Source of the DNA: Phoronis ovalis
Taxonomy: Eukaryota > Phoronida > Phoronidae
NCBI GenBank assembly: GCA_028565635.1
Contig: JAOXYB010024290.1
Coordinates: 1-25,483 of the forward strand
Reading direction: 5' to 3'
DNA: 25,483 bases
Positions 1 through 11,245 of this stretch are shown in pieces (the stretch's first letter is position 1; every line of letters begins with the position of its first letter). Position numbers and translations under genes: made by a program. The notes beneath the pieces were generated by a model. The model worked only from the letters and a program-made list of their open reading frames with translations, was not told the DNA's origin and did not search any database.

Positions 1-551
1 ATATGCAAATAGACTATTATACAGGTGGCGCTCCAAATCAACACAGGAACAAAACAAAACAGTCTGCAGTTACAATATTATAAATGAAAATGCTAAATAT
101 CTACAAAAGCATTTACAGGTGCCAAACTACACGAGTAAAAACAAAAAGCTGACAAAATAGTAAAAAGTACATAGTTATAGTTCTGAAAATGTTCTTGCTG
201 TATTACCAGTATAACCTGCAAAGGTTTAAAAAGTAAAATGCATCTGTTTTTGCAACTGCTTTTATTGTTTACCAGACAAATGATTTAATCCTTTGCTCCA
301 ATCGTTGTATTTGCTTGTATAATATAAATTTCCAATACTTCCAATTTTTGTCACAATTTGCAGCAAATGTTTTGGTTATTCTTATATTTACACCACATTT
401 CTTGTTAGTATCACTTGCATGATAAACAATAAAATAAGATATGCTGCTTACACATGTTCAATAATTTTACTGAAAACTAATCTTTCCAATGCAAAAGGTT
501 TATTAAACATTATACGTTATACAAAAGAGTATGCTACTTTCTGTCTTGCAG
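1..551. other. Intronic sequence upstream of the first visible QSOX exon
   Basis: AT-rich sequence with no open frame that I recognise. It ends in a pyrimidine-containing acceptor (cag at 549-551) that opens the first visible QSOX exon, so at least the right-hand part is intron. I see no promoter, RNA gene or repeat here. Confidence 0.6.
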
Positions 552-2856
552 TATTTTCCTGGAGATGAAAAGATGAAGTTATTCTTTGAGGAAATTCTGC
601 ACTGGGTGAACTGGAGAAGTGAGATCAAAGGTGAAGACTGGATGGTATTCATTAAGAAAACACAGGTCAGTATGCAACATTTGCTAAAATTTGAATAATA
701 TCATTTGGAAATTATGTTGTTATCTGTCATGTGATATTAATAAATGGTTTTAATTATATTTTTGCAGGATAAATATCCCTCAGTCAGAACTGTAATTGAA
801 TGGAAGGCGTGCCAGGGGAGTTTACCTCAATATCGAGGCTACCCATGTAGTTTATGGACATTATTTCATACACTAACTGTGAACGCCTATATAAAGCATG
901 AAGAAGGTGAGTTTTGAAACTTGCATATAAGCTGTACTGTTATTAACACATATCACAATACATTATGCATCACTTGTCATACATTTTTCGAATTCTCTGT
1001 ACTTGGCGAATCTTATTAAGATTTCATGACCTAAAAATGTATAAGCTGTCTGTTTCATGTCAATTTACTTATAAATGAAAGGCATATATCAAGACATACT
1101 GTGCCATGCTTCATAATGTACAAAATATCAACTTGAACTAATTACTGGCACAGTGTTTCAATGTTTTTTTTTGATTTATGGAAGTAAAAAAATAATTTGC
1201 TTGTATAAAAGCATGTAATTAGCCACTGCTCTCCCTTAAATGGTCTTTTTTTAAATAAGTATATATTATGTTCAAATTATTTTATTATAGTGACATGTTC
1301 CTGAATACATTATAATAATAACATATACAATTTACAAATTGTATAAGGTACCCAAATGGGCTTACAAGTTACTATAGACATTAATTTTAAATATTTGATA
1401 GTGGCTGAACTGCCTACAGTGAAAAACAAAATTACTTAATATATAATGTTGTCTTCAGTTAAAGGCAGATTGAACATAACTGCGGTATGTCTAATAACAT
1501 CTTTTTTCATAATAAAAGCCAGTTTCTGATCAAAACCCATTTCAACAAAGTCCTTATTAATATGTACAACATTTTTGTAAAAATCTGATCTTTCCTTATA
1601 GAATAATTATTACAATTAAAGAAGTGTGTTTCAGTTTCTAGTCCATCATTGCAGAGAGCACACAGTCTATCACGAACCCCTAGATTTCTAAATCTACCTA
1701 CTTCAATCATCAAAGACAATGTGCCTGTTCTTAGCTGAACAATAAGTGATCTACATTATGTAGACAAGTCTATTGTAATATATACTTCACTTTCATATTT
1801 ATTTTCTGTTTCATCTCAATATATGATCTCAGCTTTGGTTTCTTTTTACATTCATCAGACCACAGATTATAACATTCAATTTCATGCAAATTGCTTTGAG
1901 CAGATCTCAAGTCAATAGTTAATTTATCATTAAAATAGTAAAATAGACCAATGCTTAAAAGGTTATTCCTAATGTAATTGCATATCCTGTGGGTAAAAAT
2001 ATATATCTATCATATTGAATGTTATCATAATTTTATGACTTCTTTAACATTTCATGTTATGCTAATTATTGCAGGTGGCACACTTGGAACTTATAATCCG
2101 CTTGAGATATTAGAAGCTATGGAGGAATACATTCGCCATTTCTTTGGCTGTCGTGAATGTAGTAAACATTTTGGTAAAATGGCTGCTGAATTAGCAATTA
2201 AAGTTCAAGACGCAGATGAGTCCATTTTGTGGTTATGGAATGCTCATAATAGGGCCAATCACCGTCTCCATGGTGATAAAACTGAAGACCCAGCCAACCC
2301 AAAAATTCAATTTCCATCTAAAAAGGATTGTCCTAAATGTCATGTGACTAATCCAACTTCAAATCAGGAATGGGATTTCAAAGAAGTGATGAGTTTTCTC
2401 AGACAGTTTTATGGTAAACGGAATATCATTGGTTGGAAGCCAAATGAAATAGAAATAGAACAGAGGAAAGCGAATGAATTATTACTGCCATCATTTACCA
2501 ATGAGGTTCCAAATAAAAAAGGAAAAGAATCTTTAAAGAAAGATAAAAAATATTTATTGTATAAAGAGAAAAGTAGTAAAAATTCTGAAGAAAATGCTTT
2601 GCACTATCATGAAGAGCATGCGCCAAAAGGAGTTGCGAAAGATGATAAGTTGGAAAGAATTTTGAAGATGCGAGATGTTGAGTGGGAGACAAGAACTAGT
2701 TCAAAAGCTGTGACTAACTCTTCGGGATTTAACTCTATTGATCTGAGTTTGTGTGTGGTGCTGTACATTGTTATTTCGTTATTGTGTCTAATACTTTATT
2801 TTCATTTGACTGCTCATAGGAGGCGCAGATTTCCATTCAAATTGTGTCCAGTTTGA
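552..2856 (+). CDS. QSOX: Sulfhydryl oxidase, QSOX family, C-terminal part (three 3' exons)
   Basis: Coding join 552-665, 768-906, 2075-2856 (344 residues plus TGA); earlier exons lie before the window. QSOX enzymes use FAD and O2 to form disulfides in secreted proteins in the Golgi/ER lumen or outside the cell. The first two exons give the helical linker and the start of the ERV/ALR domain, with a CQGS motif and an RGYPCSLW motif typical of the family. Exon 3 carries the flavin-proximal CREC dithiol (codons 2149-2160), the FAD-binding HNRANHRL segment (from 2245), and a CPKC pair (2329-2340). A variable charged spacer follows, then one hydrophobic transmembrane helix (about 2743-2811) and a short Arg-rich tail, so it is the membrane-anchored form. 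Introns are GT-AG with matching phases (0, then 1). The thioredoxin domains are not in the window. An in-frame ATG at 1978 is intronic and is not a start. Family identity is very secure; the QSOX1/QSOX2 orthology is not assigned. Confidence 0.93.
907..2074 (+). other. Last QSOX intron, carrying a LINE remnant
   Basis: A GT-AG intron of 1168 bp between a GTGAGT donor and a TTGCAG acceptor. Apart from the reverse-strand LINE fragment listed separately (1507-1947), I see only AT-rich sequence. Confidence 0.8.
1507..1947 (-). mobile_element. Degraded non-LTR retrotransposon (LINE) C-terminal fragment
   Basis: Reading the minus strand from about 1947, one frame resembles the region after the reverse transcriptase in non-LTR elements (Leu/Ser-rich helix, then a WSDEC...KPKLRSY stretch). 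It ends at a stop near 1780. Another frame continues from 1755 down to 1507 with [12 protein letters not shown], a VGRFR segment and the zinc-knuckle-like LCALCND...THFFNC pattern (CxxC...HxxxC). This tail pattern is common in LINE polyproteins. The switch of frame and the stops show it is dead. It sits antisense inside a QSOX intron. Clade assignment is not possible by eye. Confidence 0.7.
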
Positions 2857-3623
2857 GTAACTTTTTTATAAAAAACAAACAATTACATAGCTCTCTGGTT
2901 TGAGTTTAAAATGTTTAAATGGTTGTTAATAATTAAAAATGTAGAAATTAGTGCAGATCAGCAATCAAGCCTATCAAATTCTATTTGTGGCAGGTAATTA
3001 GTAGTTTTAGAGCTTGAGAAAAGGGACAATTTTAAGAAATCATACCAAGTAAGACATAAAGGAGGGACTATTTGAATATTGCAAAGAATTGGGTCAAATG
3101 CTGGTTGTTTTTAATAATTGTATTGAATATAAATACATGATTGAAAATGGAAATCAAACACCTGCTCTTTAATTTTGTTCTGAAGGAAGATATATTTTTA
3201 GATTGAATTATTAACATATAAAATTGGTTTGTAAATATTTATATTTTTATCACATTTGCTTGCTGCCAGATACATTTGATTATTCGTTGTGCAAGCTTCG
3301 GTTCACTGTCCATCATATTCTTTGCTACCTGACGACCTCTCCATTCGTTGGGACTTGAAACACCAAACTTCTCCCGCCCATATAACACTACTGAAACAGT
3401 ACCAATCCTGGAAGCTGTTTTGCTGTCACTAAAACGTTAAAATGTATATATACCTCCTCTCTAAACGGGAGCAAATATGGACATTTATTGGGTTCAACAA
3501 ACTGTTTTGAAAACCCTAATTATGCTAGTAATTTCTAAATGCGGTTCAACAGTTAGCAAAGACATATTTTTACTCTGATTGTTTTAAAACGAAATGGTAT
3601 AGGTGCATATTGGAAAACAAACA
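2857..3623. other. QSOX 3' flank / probable 3' UTR, otherwise featureless
   Basis: AT-rich flank after the QSOX stop. An ATTAAA hexamer at 2932-2937 could be a variant poly(A) signal, but no canonical AATAAA follows closely, so the transcript end is undetermined. No coding signal is visible. Confidence 0.4.
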
Positions 3624-4300
3624 CTATAAAAGCGGATCGACTCTATAGTTAGAAGCTTGTGGTGGGAAAAGGTAAAATAGAATGCAATCGCAGACGATAT
3701 AATCTTTTTGGTTGTTACTACATAGACCAATATCATCCGCAAAATCAAGGTCACATATGACTTCCTTTGGGTATCTTGAGCTCTGGAGTTCTTTTAGTGT
3801 AAAGCCTAAACGTTCTAATTCGTCTTTGGTTGCTCTTCTCATAATATAGTCCAGTATGATGATAAACAAGAAGGGAGCAAGTGTGTCACCTTGTAATACC
3901 CCTGCGGGGTCTGTCGATATAGGTAAGTCGAAAGCTGAGATATTTATAATATCATCATCCAGTATGTTAGGCTCTTCCCCTAGTAGAGCTTCAAAGTGAT
4001 CTTTCTATTGCTTTTGTCTTTCCTCTGGAGTGTTTCCATTTGAACCGTCCCTGAGCTGTTGTCTTCCTCCCAGTTACATGGTTAATAATCTCCCAGGTTG
4101 CTGATGGGTCATTGTAGTTAAAATTTTCAGATACTTTGTCGAATCTATCTTTGTAGAAATTGCTTTCTGCTGTTCTGTATGCCTATGAGAGCTGATATTT
4201 CAGGTTTTGTAACTCCTTTGGCTGGGATGTTGCTTCTATTTTTCTTCTCAAGCTGGTAACCAATGCGTCATTGTATAAGGTTGGACTCTAAGAGTCATGG
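3624..4300 (-). mobile_element. Internally deleted LINE: linker fused to reverse-transcriptase palm
   Basis: Minus-strand translation from about 4300 gives the region between endonuclease and reverse transcriptase of a non-LTR element (TLYNDALVTSLRRKIEA, then YRTAESNFYKDRFDK, then ATWEIINHVTGRK). A frameshift near 4050 and a TAG at 4005-4007 follow. An open frame then runs from 4004 down to 3624. It contains an EALLGEEPNILDDDI segment, directly followed in frame by the AGVLQGDTLAPFLF segment and the FADD polymerase-box motif (about 3723-3748). The N-terminal reverse-transcriptase fingers and first palm motif, roughly 180-200 residues in relatives, are missing at that junction. The element is non-autonomous and inactive. 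Confidence 0.78.
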
Positions 4301-4808
4301 CAAAATTTCTACGGTACGTAGGCCTGCCTTCTTATTTAATTTGTGTGATTCCACAATAATTTGGCCTAAGACAACCATTTTGCAGCTCTGTTAGCATGTT
4401 AATGAGATTTTTCCCCTCCTTTTTCTTTGGCCGTGGTATAATCACATTTATTTAAAGTGGGAGTAATTTCGCTCAAAATGACTGAAATTAGAGATTCCTT
4501 AGTCTAGTTTCCACATGTGGTCTACAATCAGCAGCTTTAGCCATTGGACATAATTATCTTGATTTTTGACTGGAAAAAAAGTTCGTTGGAAGAACTTCAT
4601 GCTAGATATTAATTGTGTTCTTGTACCATATATAGTGCATATGCCGCCATTGACAACTTATTGTTTTGGTATTACACGGCATTTTAAAATTTTACCCAAA
4701 TAGTATCTTACGGTTACCGTAATTTACATGTTTAAATAATTTGCTATGAGAAAGCATAATTTATTTGTTGTTAAGTATATTTTTTGTTTTATTTTTCTAA
4801 TTTACAGA
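4301..4808. other. Unassigned AT-rich intergenic stretch
   Basis: No convincing open frame or repeat. The right end is a strong pyrimidine tract with an acceptor-like TTTACAG (4801-4807), which is why the following sequence was examined as a possible exon. Confidence 0.4.
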
Positions 4809-5495
4809 ATGCTGAAAGTCAGTAGCACAAGCAACGGGAAAACCATTGTAGAGGTAGACGTTATGAATAAAACAGAGGTGTCGGCAATATTAGCTACGTA
4901 TATACAAATGTAAATGATCAGAATTACAAGGACAATAATTATAAAGGGGTAGCGCAGAATAAAAACAAAAACCCTGTTAGTTCAGCTATGAAAGTAATGA
5001 AAATATTTGTTTGGTAAGCATATTTCCTTTTTTAAATTAAACTAAAATAAAAAATTAAGCTTTTGTTATCTTGCATAAATATTCCGTAGAAACCTTTAGA
5101 AGTATCATGCATATTAGGTTACTGGCTCAATTGATGATCGGTAGAAAGTTTTTTATAAGGAGACGTGTTTGATAAAGTAGTAAACAACTGCTGTATTAGT
5201 TGCATTTTATGGAAAAACAAGTTAATGGGAAAAATTATACTGTTGCAATGCGCCATGTCTATAGCAACCATCTTTATGTAAGCACGTAATTAAATATTAG
5301 CTCGGTCGACTTTCCCTTCAAACGTTCTTGAAGTATAACATATACGCACACATGTTTTTCTTTTTATTTTAGAGCAGCAAATCACAGGAAATGAATAGTG
5401 CATGCTGGTCACGATGGGAATCTTTGAAATCTAAGTTGAAGAAATACAGCTATGTAAAAAAGGAAATTAAAGTTCGTAAAACAGTTTTGAGCTAA
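4809..5495 (+). CDS. Candidate short two-exon gene, no known family (weak)
   Basis: I do not recognise this. A pyrimidine-rich acceptor ends at 5372 and opens a phase-0 frame from 5373 to a TAA at 5493-5495. The 40 residues are basic and helical in character (WSRWESLKSKLKKY). Overlapping AATAAA signals follow at 5597-5602 and 5601-5606, as expected for a terminal exon. Upstream, an ATG at 4809 gives 15 codons to a possible GTAGAC donor at 4854, which joins in phase, making a 55-residue product. The ATG exon also follows a splice-acceptor-like sequence, so it may not be the first exon. A second open frame at 4871-5012 ending at GTAAGC does not join in phase. This could be a real small gene, the 3' end of a longer gene, or chance; transcript evidence would decide. 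Confidence 0.18.
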
Positions 5496-6039
5496 ATTGT
5501 AAGCTTATTTATTGTGATAAATTGTTATAAGATTGCACGCATGAAAATACGGAAACAATATATATTTGAATACTTTCATTTTTTAAATACTTACTAAATA
5601 AATAAACTTGATAGTATGCCATAAACAGATGTGTACTTGTTTTTAATGATATTTAGATGACACAAGAAATTATGGGTAATTCAAATGGAATCAATCTAAG
5701 GTATGAAATGCACTTGATATTTTTTAATGGAAAATGAGAAAAAGTGTGAACAGCATAGGTCATCCGGAAGTGGCTCATAATGTGGAATGCATTTGCCATG
5801 AAGTCCAACGATCAAAACGTTCATACGTACACAATGAAGTGAAATGAGAAAGTGGCATGTATCTCACCTGAGAAAGTACAAATCATCGTTACGGTAGCTA
5901 AGCTACGATAAGATATAAAATTTGAATTAGGAAACTATAAAATATGAACGTTTTGAACGATTTAAGCGAAGATTTAATTATAAGCTCTGACCGGGCCTCT
6001 GATGCTCAGGGTGGATGTATTTACGCTGATGATGTAGAA
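5496..6039. other. Intergenic sequence with paired poly(A) signals near 5600
   Basis: AT-rich, with AATAAATAAA at 5597-5606 on the plus strand. Nothing else is recognised. Confidence 0.35.
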
Positions 6040-6300
6040 AAACATGAACTTGACACATATTACATACAACATTGTTGATACTTTGTTATTTTTTACTAAT
6101 TGTGAGGACTAATTGATTACAACAATGCAGTATATCATGACTTTGACTTTCATATGACAATGTGACATTGATGATACATTGGTGACACATTTTAATATAA
6201 CGATGTCAGTTTTTATGTGTGGTAGACTAAATAATTACAGCAATGTAGTATGTCATAACTCCTACTTTCATGTGACAATATATGACATAGCAATGACGTG
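6040..6300. repeat. Diverged tandem repeat, period about 118 bp
   Basis: The stretch from 6106 (gact-aa-attacaacaatgcag, then a CATATGACAATG core) recurs at 6225 with about three-quarters identity by eye (gactaa-attacagcaatgtag, then CATGTGACAATA). The TGACACAT segment at 6051 recurs at 6183, so the array is about two units with indels. There is no coding potential. It may be a decayed satellite or a duplicated piece of a short interspersed element. Confidence 0.5.
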
Positions 6301-9300
6301 ACCCAAATCATTTGTTACGCCCGGGGTTACGCCACCTAGTTCCTTGTCACAATGTTTTGTATCACAAGCAAATAAAAATAAAGATTGACTCATTTCACAA
6401 CGTGTTGCATGCGGCCGTAATCCAAACATAAAGATAAAAACTCGTGATTGTCATTCTGCAGCTGAGAATATACATTTTGATTCCAGAAAGACATATAAAA
6501 CGTTGCTCGCTGGGCAGGTATGTAAGTTTTTCCCATTTCTGTCCCTTGTTAATTAAAGAAATACGTGAAACATTTTCTAGTCGCCTTGCATTGGTGGCAA
6601 TTAGAATCCTATAACCATTTGTTTGCAAAACAGAGTGGAAACGTAATGTTGTCCCTTTTTATCCGCGTAGATGCTGGTCATTAGCATGGCTGAAAGAAGT
6701 AGAAGTTGACGTACAAGACCTGTTAACAATTGCATTAGTTAGTTTGCATTATTATAGGTGAATTATTATGAACATTGTATTTTATTTTGCTGAACGCAGA
6801 AGTCCCTCAGATAAAAGAACCCTTGTAGTTGTCTTACTAATGTTTTGACTTTATACTAGGATATATAAAACTCGAAGACTCTTTAAAAATATAATGAGCA
6901 GCAGTTCAGTCTGTCATTACAACAATAGTTTAATCCTAGGTCGTGAAAACCTTTTTAAGCATACAAAATTTATGAAGCTTGAAATACCTCTGAACGTTTA
7001 TGCACGAGTTTAATCGGACTTGTAATTACATGTGTTTGACTGATTGCTAACATGTCATTTTACATAACATTAAGTATAAATGATAATAGCGATCGCGAAC
7101 AAACACGTTTTTAATAGTAGACGTAGTACACTTTTGTGAGTTTAGGGGATTGTGACGTTTACATGAAAAATAAATTGAGTTGGTGCAAAATAGTATTTAC
7201 GGACTGGAGTAAAATATGGCGTTGTATCTCTTGTTTTTTAACAACAAACACGACTATTAAATGCTAATAATAATTAGCTTGTACTACACACCTTTGTCTT
7301 TGAGAGCTGCATGCCTGATGGATAAAATTAACTACGAGTGGAGCCAGGCAAACTGTTAACTTCCAAGTTGTTTTAATATTCAGGTACTATGTGTGTGATC
7401 CTTGTATTGATACGGTGAAATTATAAAATTGAACAAGTTTAAAGATCAAAGAATATATTGTAAATTGTAGGTTGCAATTAAAGAAAATTAACCACACACA
7501 AAAATTATAAACCAAATAACACATTGATATCAAATAGCAAGGATAATTCTTATGTATTTTTTGACAATAAAGTCGACCCAGTGTATCCAGGTAAACATTC
7601 CTCATGGGCGGTAATGAATTATAATAGCTCAGTTACCAAGCAAATGTATAGATTATAACTGATATCACCTACGTATAAAGTAAATTTTTGTTGATTTTAG
7701 GGGAGTAAAATGATTTTGTCTTTGACCTAAGTCTTCCTAGGCCGACAAATCCTCCACCCACCAAATCTCCGTGTAATATATGATAGTAAAACATTTTTAA
7801 TTGATAAACTAAATCTAGTCAAAACCGTTATCTGAAGTCAGTCGACTACATGGTCGATACTTTGCTAGAACGCGTCATATTTCCTCCCGGTCGCATAAGG
7901 GTTTTCTTATCAGAACATATTTTTAAAAAATATCATATCCGGGAAGTTTTAGAAGAAAGGCTTTTTGTCGTGTGTTCAACATTAAGATTTTGATCTTTCT
8001 CTGTGTTCTATTTATTGACGAAAGAGAACAAAGCTGTTCAGGTAAGTTTTTTGCAGAGATCTTATAATGCTTAGTAATGTATTCTAGATCGGTGAATTTG
8101 GCACCATTTGCAGGATGTAGTAATTTACTTAGCGCTAAATGGTAGAGATAAAATAAAACAAAATACAATTGAATATTATTTTATGTTAGTATTCCAATCG
8201 GTTTCAGTGAACACGCTGCGTTGGCAATGCAAGGAGAAGTATTTCAGACGATAATTTTTAAACCAGTTTCCAAAAAAAATGGTAGTTTTCAAAGTTTTGT
8301 GTAAAACAAAAAAAAATCGCGTACGAGTGAGCGCGGTTACATGTATGTCATCCCGCTTAGATTGTGATTTGGTTTTAACATATAAAGAACACAAAACATT
8401 CAGGTCAAATATAATACTTCAGCATTTATCTTGCTAATAAAATCATTTAGTGGGTTAGATATAAAAGATTAATATTTTATACATGACTAGACGAGAAAAT
8501 ATTTTGATACCTTTAATTTACCATCATACTGTCATAAAAATGACATTAGATTGTACTTTGTTTAATGATATCATCTATCACAGGTCTCGGAGATAAAATG
8601 TAAAAATGTAACGAACACAGCTGCTTTATCATTCTCATATAAAATTATATGTTCAATATTAAACCTACTGTAATTTAATAATTATAGCAAAGTCCGTAAG
8701 GTTTAGAAATATAAGACAATTAAGTGGGCACATACCCTATGAAGTTTGTCTTTATTATATCATATTTTTAAGAAATTTAAATTTAAGTTTAATTTCTATT
8801 TTACTTGATCCAATGGAATTACATTTGAGATATAATAATACTAAATGATAAATTAGTTTTTATTGTCCTATATCATTTTTGTTATTCTACCTGCATCCCT
8901 TGATTCATATTACTCATTCATTAATGACCCTTAGAACCCAGATATTTCAATCAAGACATGTCCTTTTCACTTTTATAATAATATGATATACAGTCAATTG
9001 AACTCTTTCAAAGGCCCAGGTGTACAAAAAAAAATAATACCCCAGTACATCACTTTATTGATTTTATACAATTTACATACCCCATATATATTCAACCTTC
9101 TAATCAATAAAGGTGCTGATATGATAAGCCTACAGATTCATACAATATTCACACGACTGTGCACGCGAATATCACGGAGGTAAGAATAGCTTACTGAATT
9201 TATATTGTTGTAAATTGTTTAGCATTACGTTTGTCACTGGCTCTGTGGACAAAGTAGTCCTGCCTGCACTTCTCAACAAGAAATTCCTGGGAGTAAGAAA

Positions 9301-9580
9301 AACCCTGTCCTTCTAAGATTTTTTTAGTGGATGGCACCTTTTGCAACTTTAATGTCTCCGTTGTAAATGCCGCTGCTATTGGAGAGTAATACTTTTAGGG
9401 AATACTTCTGAAGCAGGGAATTTGAAAGGCTGAGGTTACATTAGCTATATTGCTGTTATATTCGCAGAGGCACTATATACTTGCATATTGGCATGCGTAT
9501 GAAATTCAACTTCTTCAGCAGCCAAAATTAATAAATATATTCATTACATTTATATAACAGAACAATTCAAAATGGTTAAT
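6301..9580. other. Long AT-rich intergenic stretch without recognised features
   Basis: About 3.3 kb on both strands was read without finding a gene, a recognisable RNA or a transposon protein. Short open frames here have no family motifs and biased AT codons, so they look like chance. Confidence 0.45.
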
Positions 9581-9800
9581 TTGTAGTTACCACCATGAGG
9601 GGTGTAAGAGGTCCCCCAGGGTGCAAAATGCTCCCACTTAAAAATTGCAATTGCTGCTTGCTCCCACTTCAGACTCTGTTCGCTTTTAAGAGGCACGTAA
9701 AAAAAAATCTCGGTGCTCGCATTTAAGAGTCAAATGGGTGATCGCGTGCTCGGACTACAATGCTCGCTGATCGCGACCCCCCCCCCCCCTACAGCCCTCC
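9581..9800. repeat. Short repeats and a 13-C homopolymer
   Basis: The 11-mer TGCTCCCACTT occurs at 9629-9639 and again at 9659-9669. Several GATCGC/TGCTCGC words recur between 9700 and 9775. A run of 13 C follows at 9777-9789. The texture differs from the surrounding AT-rich DNA and suggests a fragment of an interspersed repeat, family unknown. Confidence 0.4.
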
Positions 9801-10099
9801 ACCATGAACGTATTCATTCGTTTGCTTACTGGACTCTCTCGATTTTTTAAAATGTTTATGGAAATAGCTTTATTCTATAATCAAATAATATAAAATGGTT
9901 ATTATTTACAGATTCCTGAGGTCTAACAGTTCAATGATATTATATCCTTGGTGTTTCTTCGAATAGAGATATATTCACTAATTACTTGTTGCGGTCAAGG
10001 TTTTTATTTTCGAAATATCATATATAAAATGTAATATGAAATATTAATATCAGCTCCGTGAAAGTATTGCAGGACCTTTGTAATTGCAGTTTCCTATGT

Positions 10100-10400
10100 T
10101 CGCTACCGGGGGATATATGGGAAAGGGATGGGATGGGATGTCCTTGTTACCATGGGAGATATATTTTCAGTAAATGATTAATTGCCATTACTGTATTTCT
10201 TGAAGTTTTTTTCCGTTAATATCTTTAATCCTTTTTTTTCATGGGGTGTATTTACTATGGGATATGGCTTTTTAAAACATTTTACCATGGGGTTTTGGGA
10301 TTTTTACCTTTGGCTTCACACCCCCACGACGTTTTTTGTCAAGTATCCCCCGGGGATACATAAACATTTTTATTATGTTGCAAAATTAATTGTTTGACAT
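10100..10400. other. G-rich patch with short internal repeats
   Basis: Contains a GGGAT-type triplication (about 10125-10140), several copies of an ACCATGG-like word (near 10150 and 10285), and a GGGGGATA word at about 10108 mirrored by TATCCCCC near 10345. The open frame across it has no recognised domain and is probably chance. Confidence 0.3.
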
Positions 10401-10857
10401 ATAATTGGTCCTAAACCCTACATAAATTTGGAAAATGTAGATGCAAATAAATGAAATGGTTGTTTGAAGAAAAACTGACATTTTTCATTGAAATGTTAGG
10501 TTGACCCTCATATCTCACATTTTCTCACAATATACCCTGGTGATCGAGATTTGATGATGCTCCGACTTCAAAAGGGCCCTATTTTTACAATATTTATTTT
10601 ATCACATATATCGTACCTTGTGCGAGAAATACTCTGCATTAGGGTTCTTGTAAAGAGTGCCTATGAAGTGCTAATAACTAATAATTTATTGAATAAAAAT
10701 GAAGACATGCAGTACATAGTACCCCCCCCCATTCTTACTTTCGTGCATGCAGCACCAGTTAGTATTATTGGTATATAGTTTTCTGCAATAATACATAATA
10801 TGCATGTTCTTCAATTCCAGATAATGAATGCAAATTTTAATATAACATTTAAATAAT

Positions 10858-11245
10858 AAAGCGTTTATTAAAGATTATTATATTTGCAAAGTATCTATAT
10901 TAGTAAAACTGATAGCGATTATAGATTAAATCCGATTCGAGATGTTGTTCCTACGTATAAATTTATGTTGTAAAAAAAAGCTTGGATTATTATTTATACT
11001 TGCTAACATTCCATGTGGACGTTAATAACTATTTTTTTTATATTACAAAGAGTTTATTTAAAAGATTACTATATTTGCAAAGTCTCAGTAAATTTATGTA
11101 CTATTAGATGTCGTTTACTGTAAATCCCTTTATTTCCGCGAGGAATTAATTTACACGATTTTTTGAAAATAAATTAAAAGCCTTCGATTATTTTACTTCA
11201 GTTGTCAACATCTCCTGTGGACTTTTGTAACTCCTTTTCACACTC
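10858..11245. repeat. Diverged tandem duplication, two units of about 190-200 bp
   Basis: Unit 1 starts at 10858 (AAAGCGTTTATTAAAGATTA, then ATATTTGCAAAGT) and unit 2 at 11047 (AAAGAGTTTATTTAAAAGAT, then ATATTTGCAAAGT). Both units end in a similar block: an AAGC-TTGGATTATT word with CCATGTGGAC near 11012, against AAGC-CTTCGATTATT with TCCTGTGGAC near 11213. The order is conserved, so it is one duplicated segment that has diverged. Confidence 0.6.

Noticed and set aside
1978-2074. ATG-initiated N-terminal extension of the last QSOX exon
   Set aside because: It is intronic: a clear acceptor at 2071-2074 joins in phase with the preceding ERV-domain exon.
7387-8394. Three minus-strand open frames of 72-81 codons
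   Set aside because: AT-biased composition, no motif, no splice or poly(A) context; likely chance.
10182-10778. Two plus-strand open frames rich in Phe/Tyr/Ile
   Set aside because: Hydrophobic translations are expected from T-rich DNA; one runs through a poly-C tract and neither has a recognisable domain or splice context.
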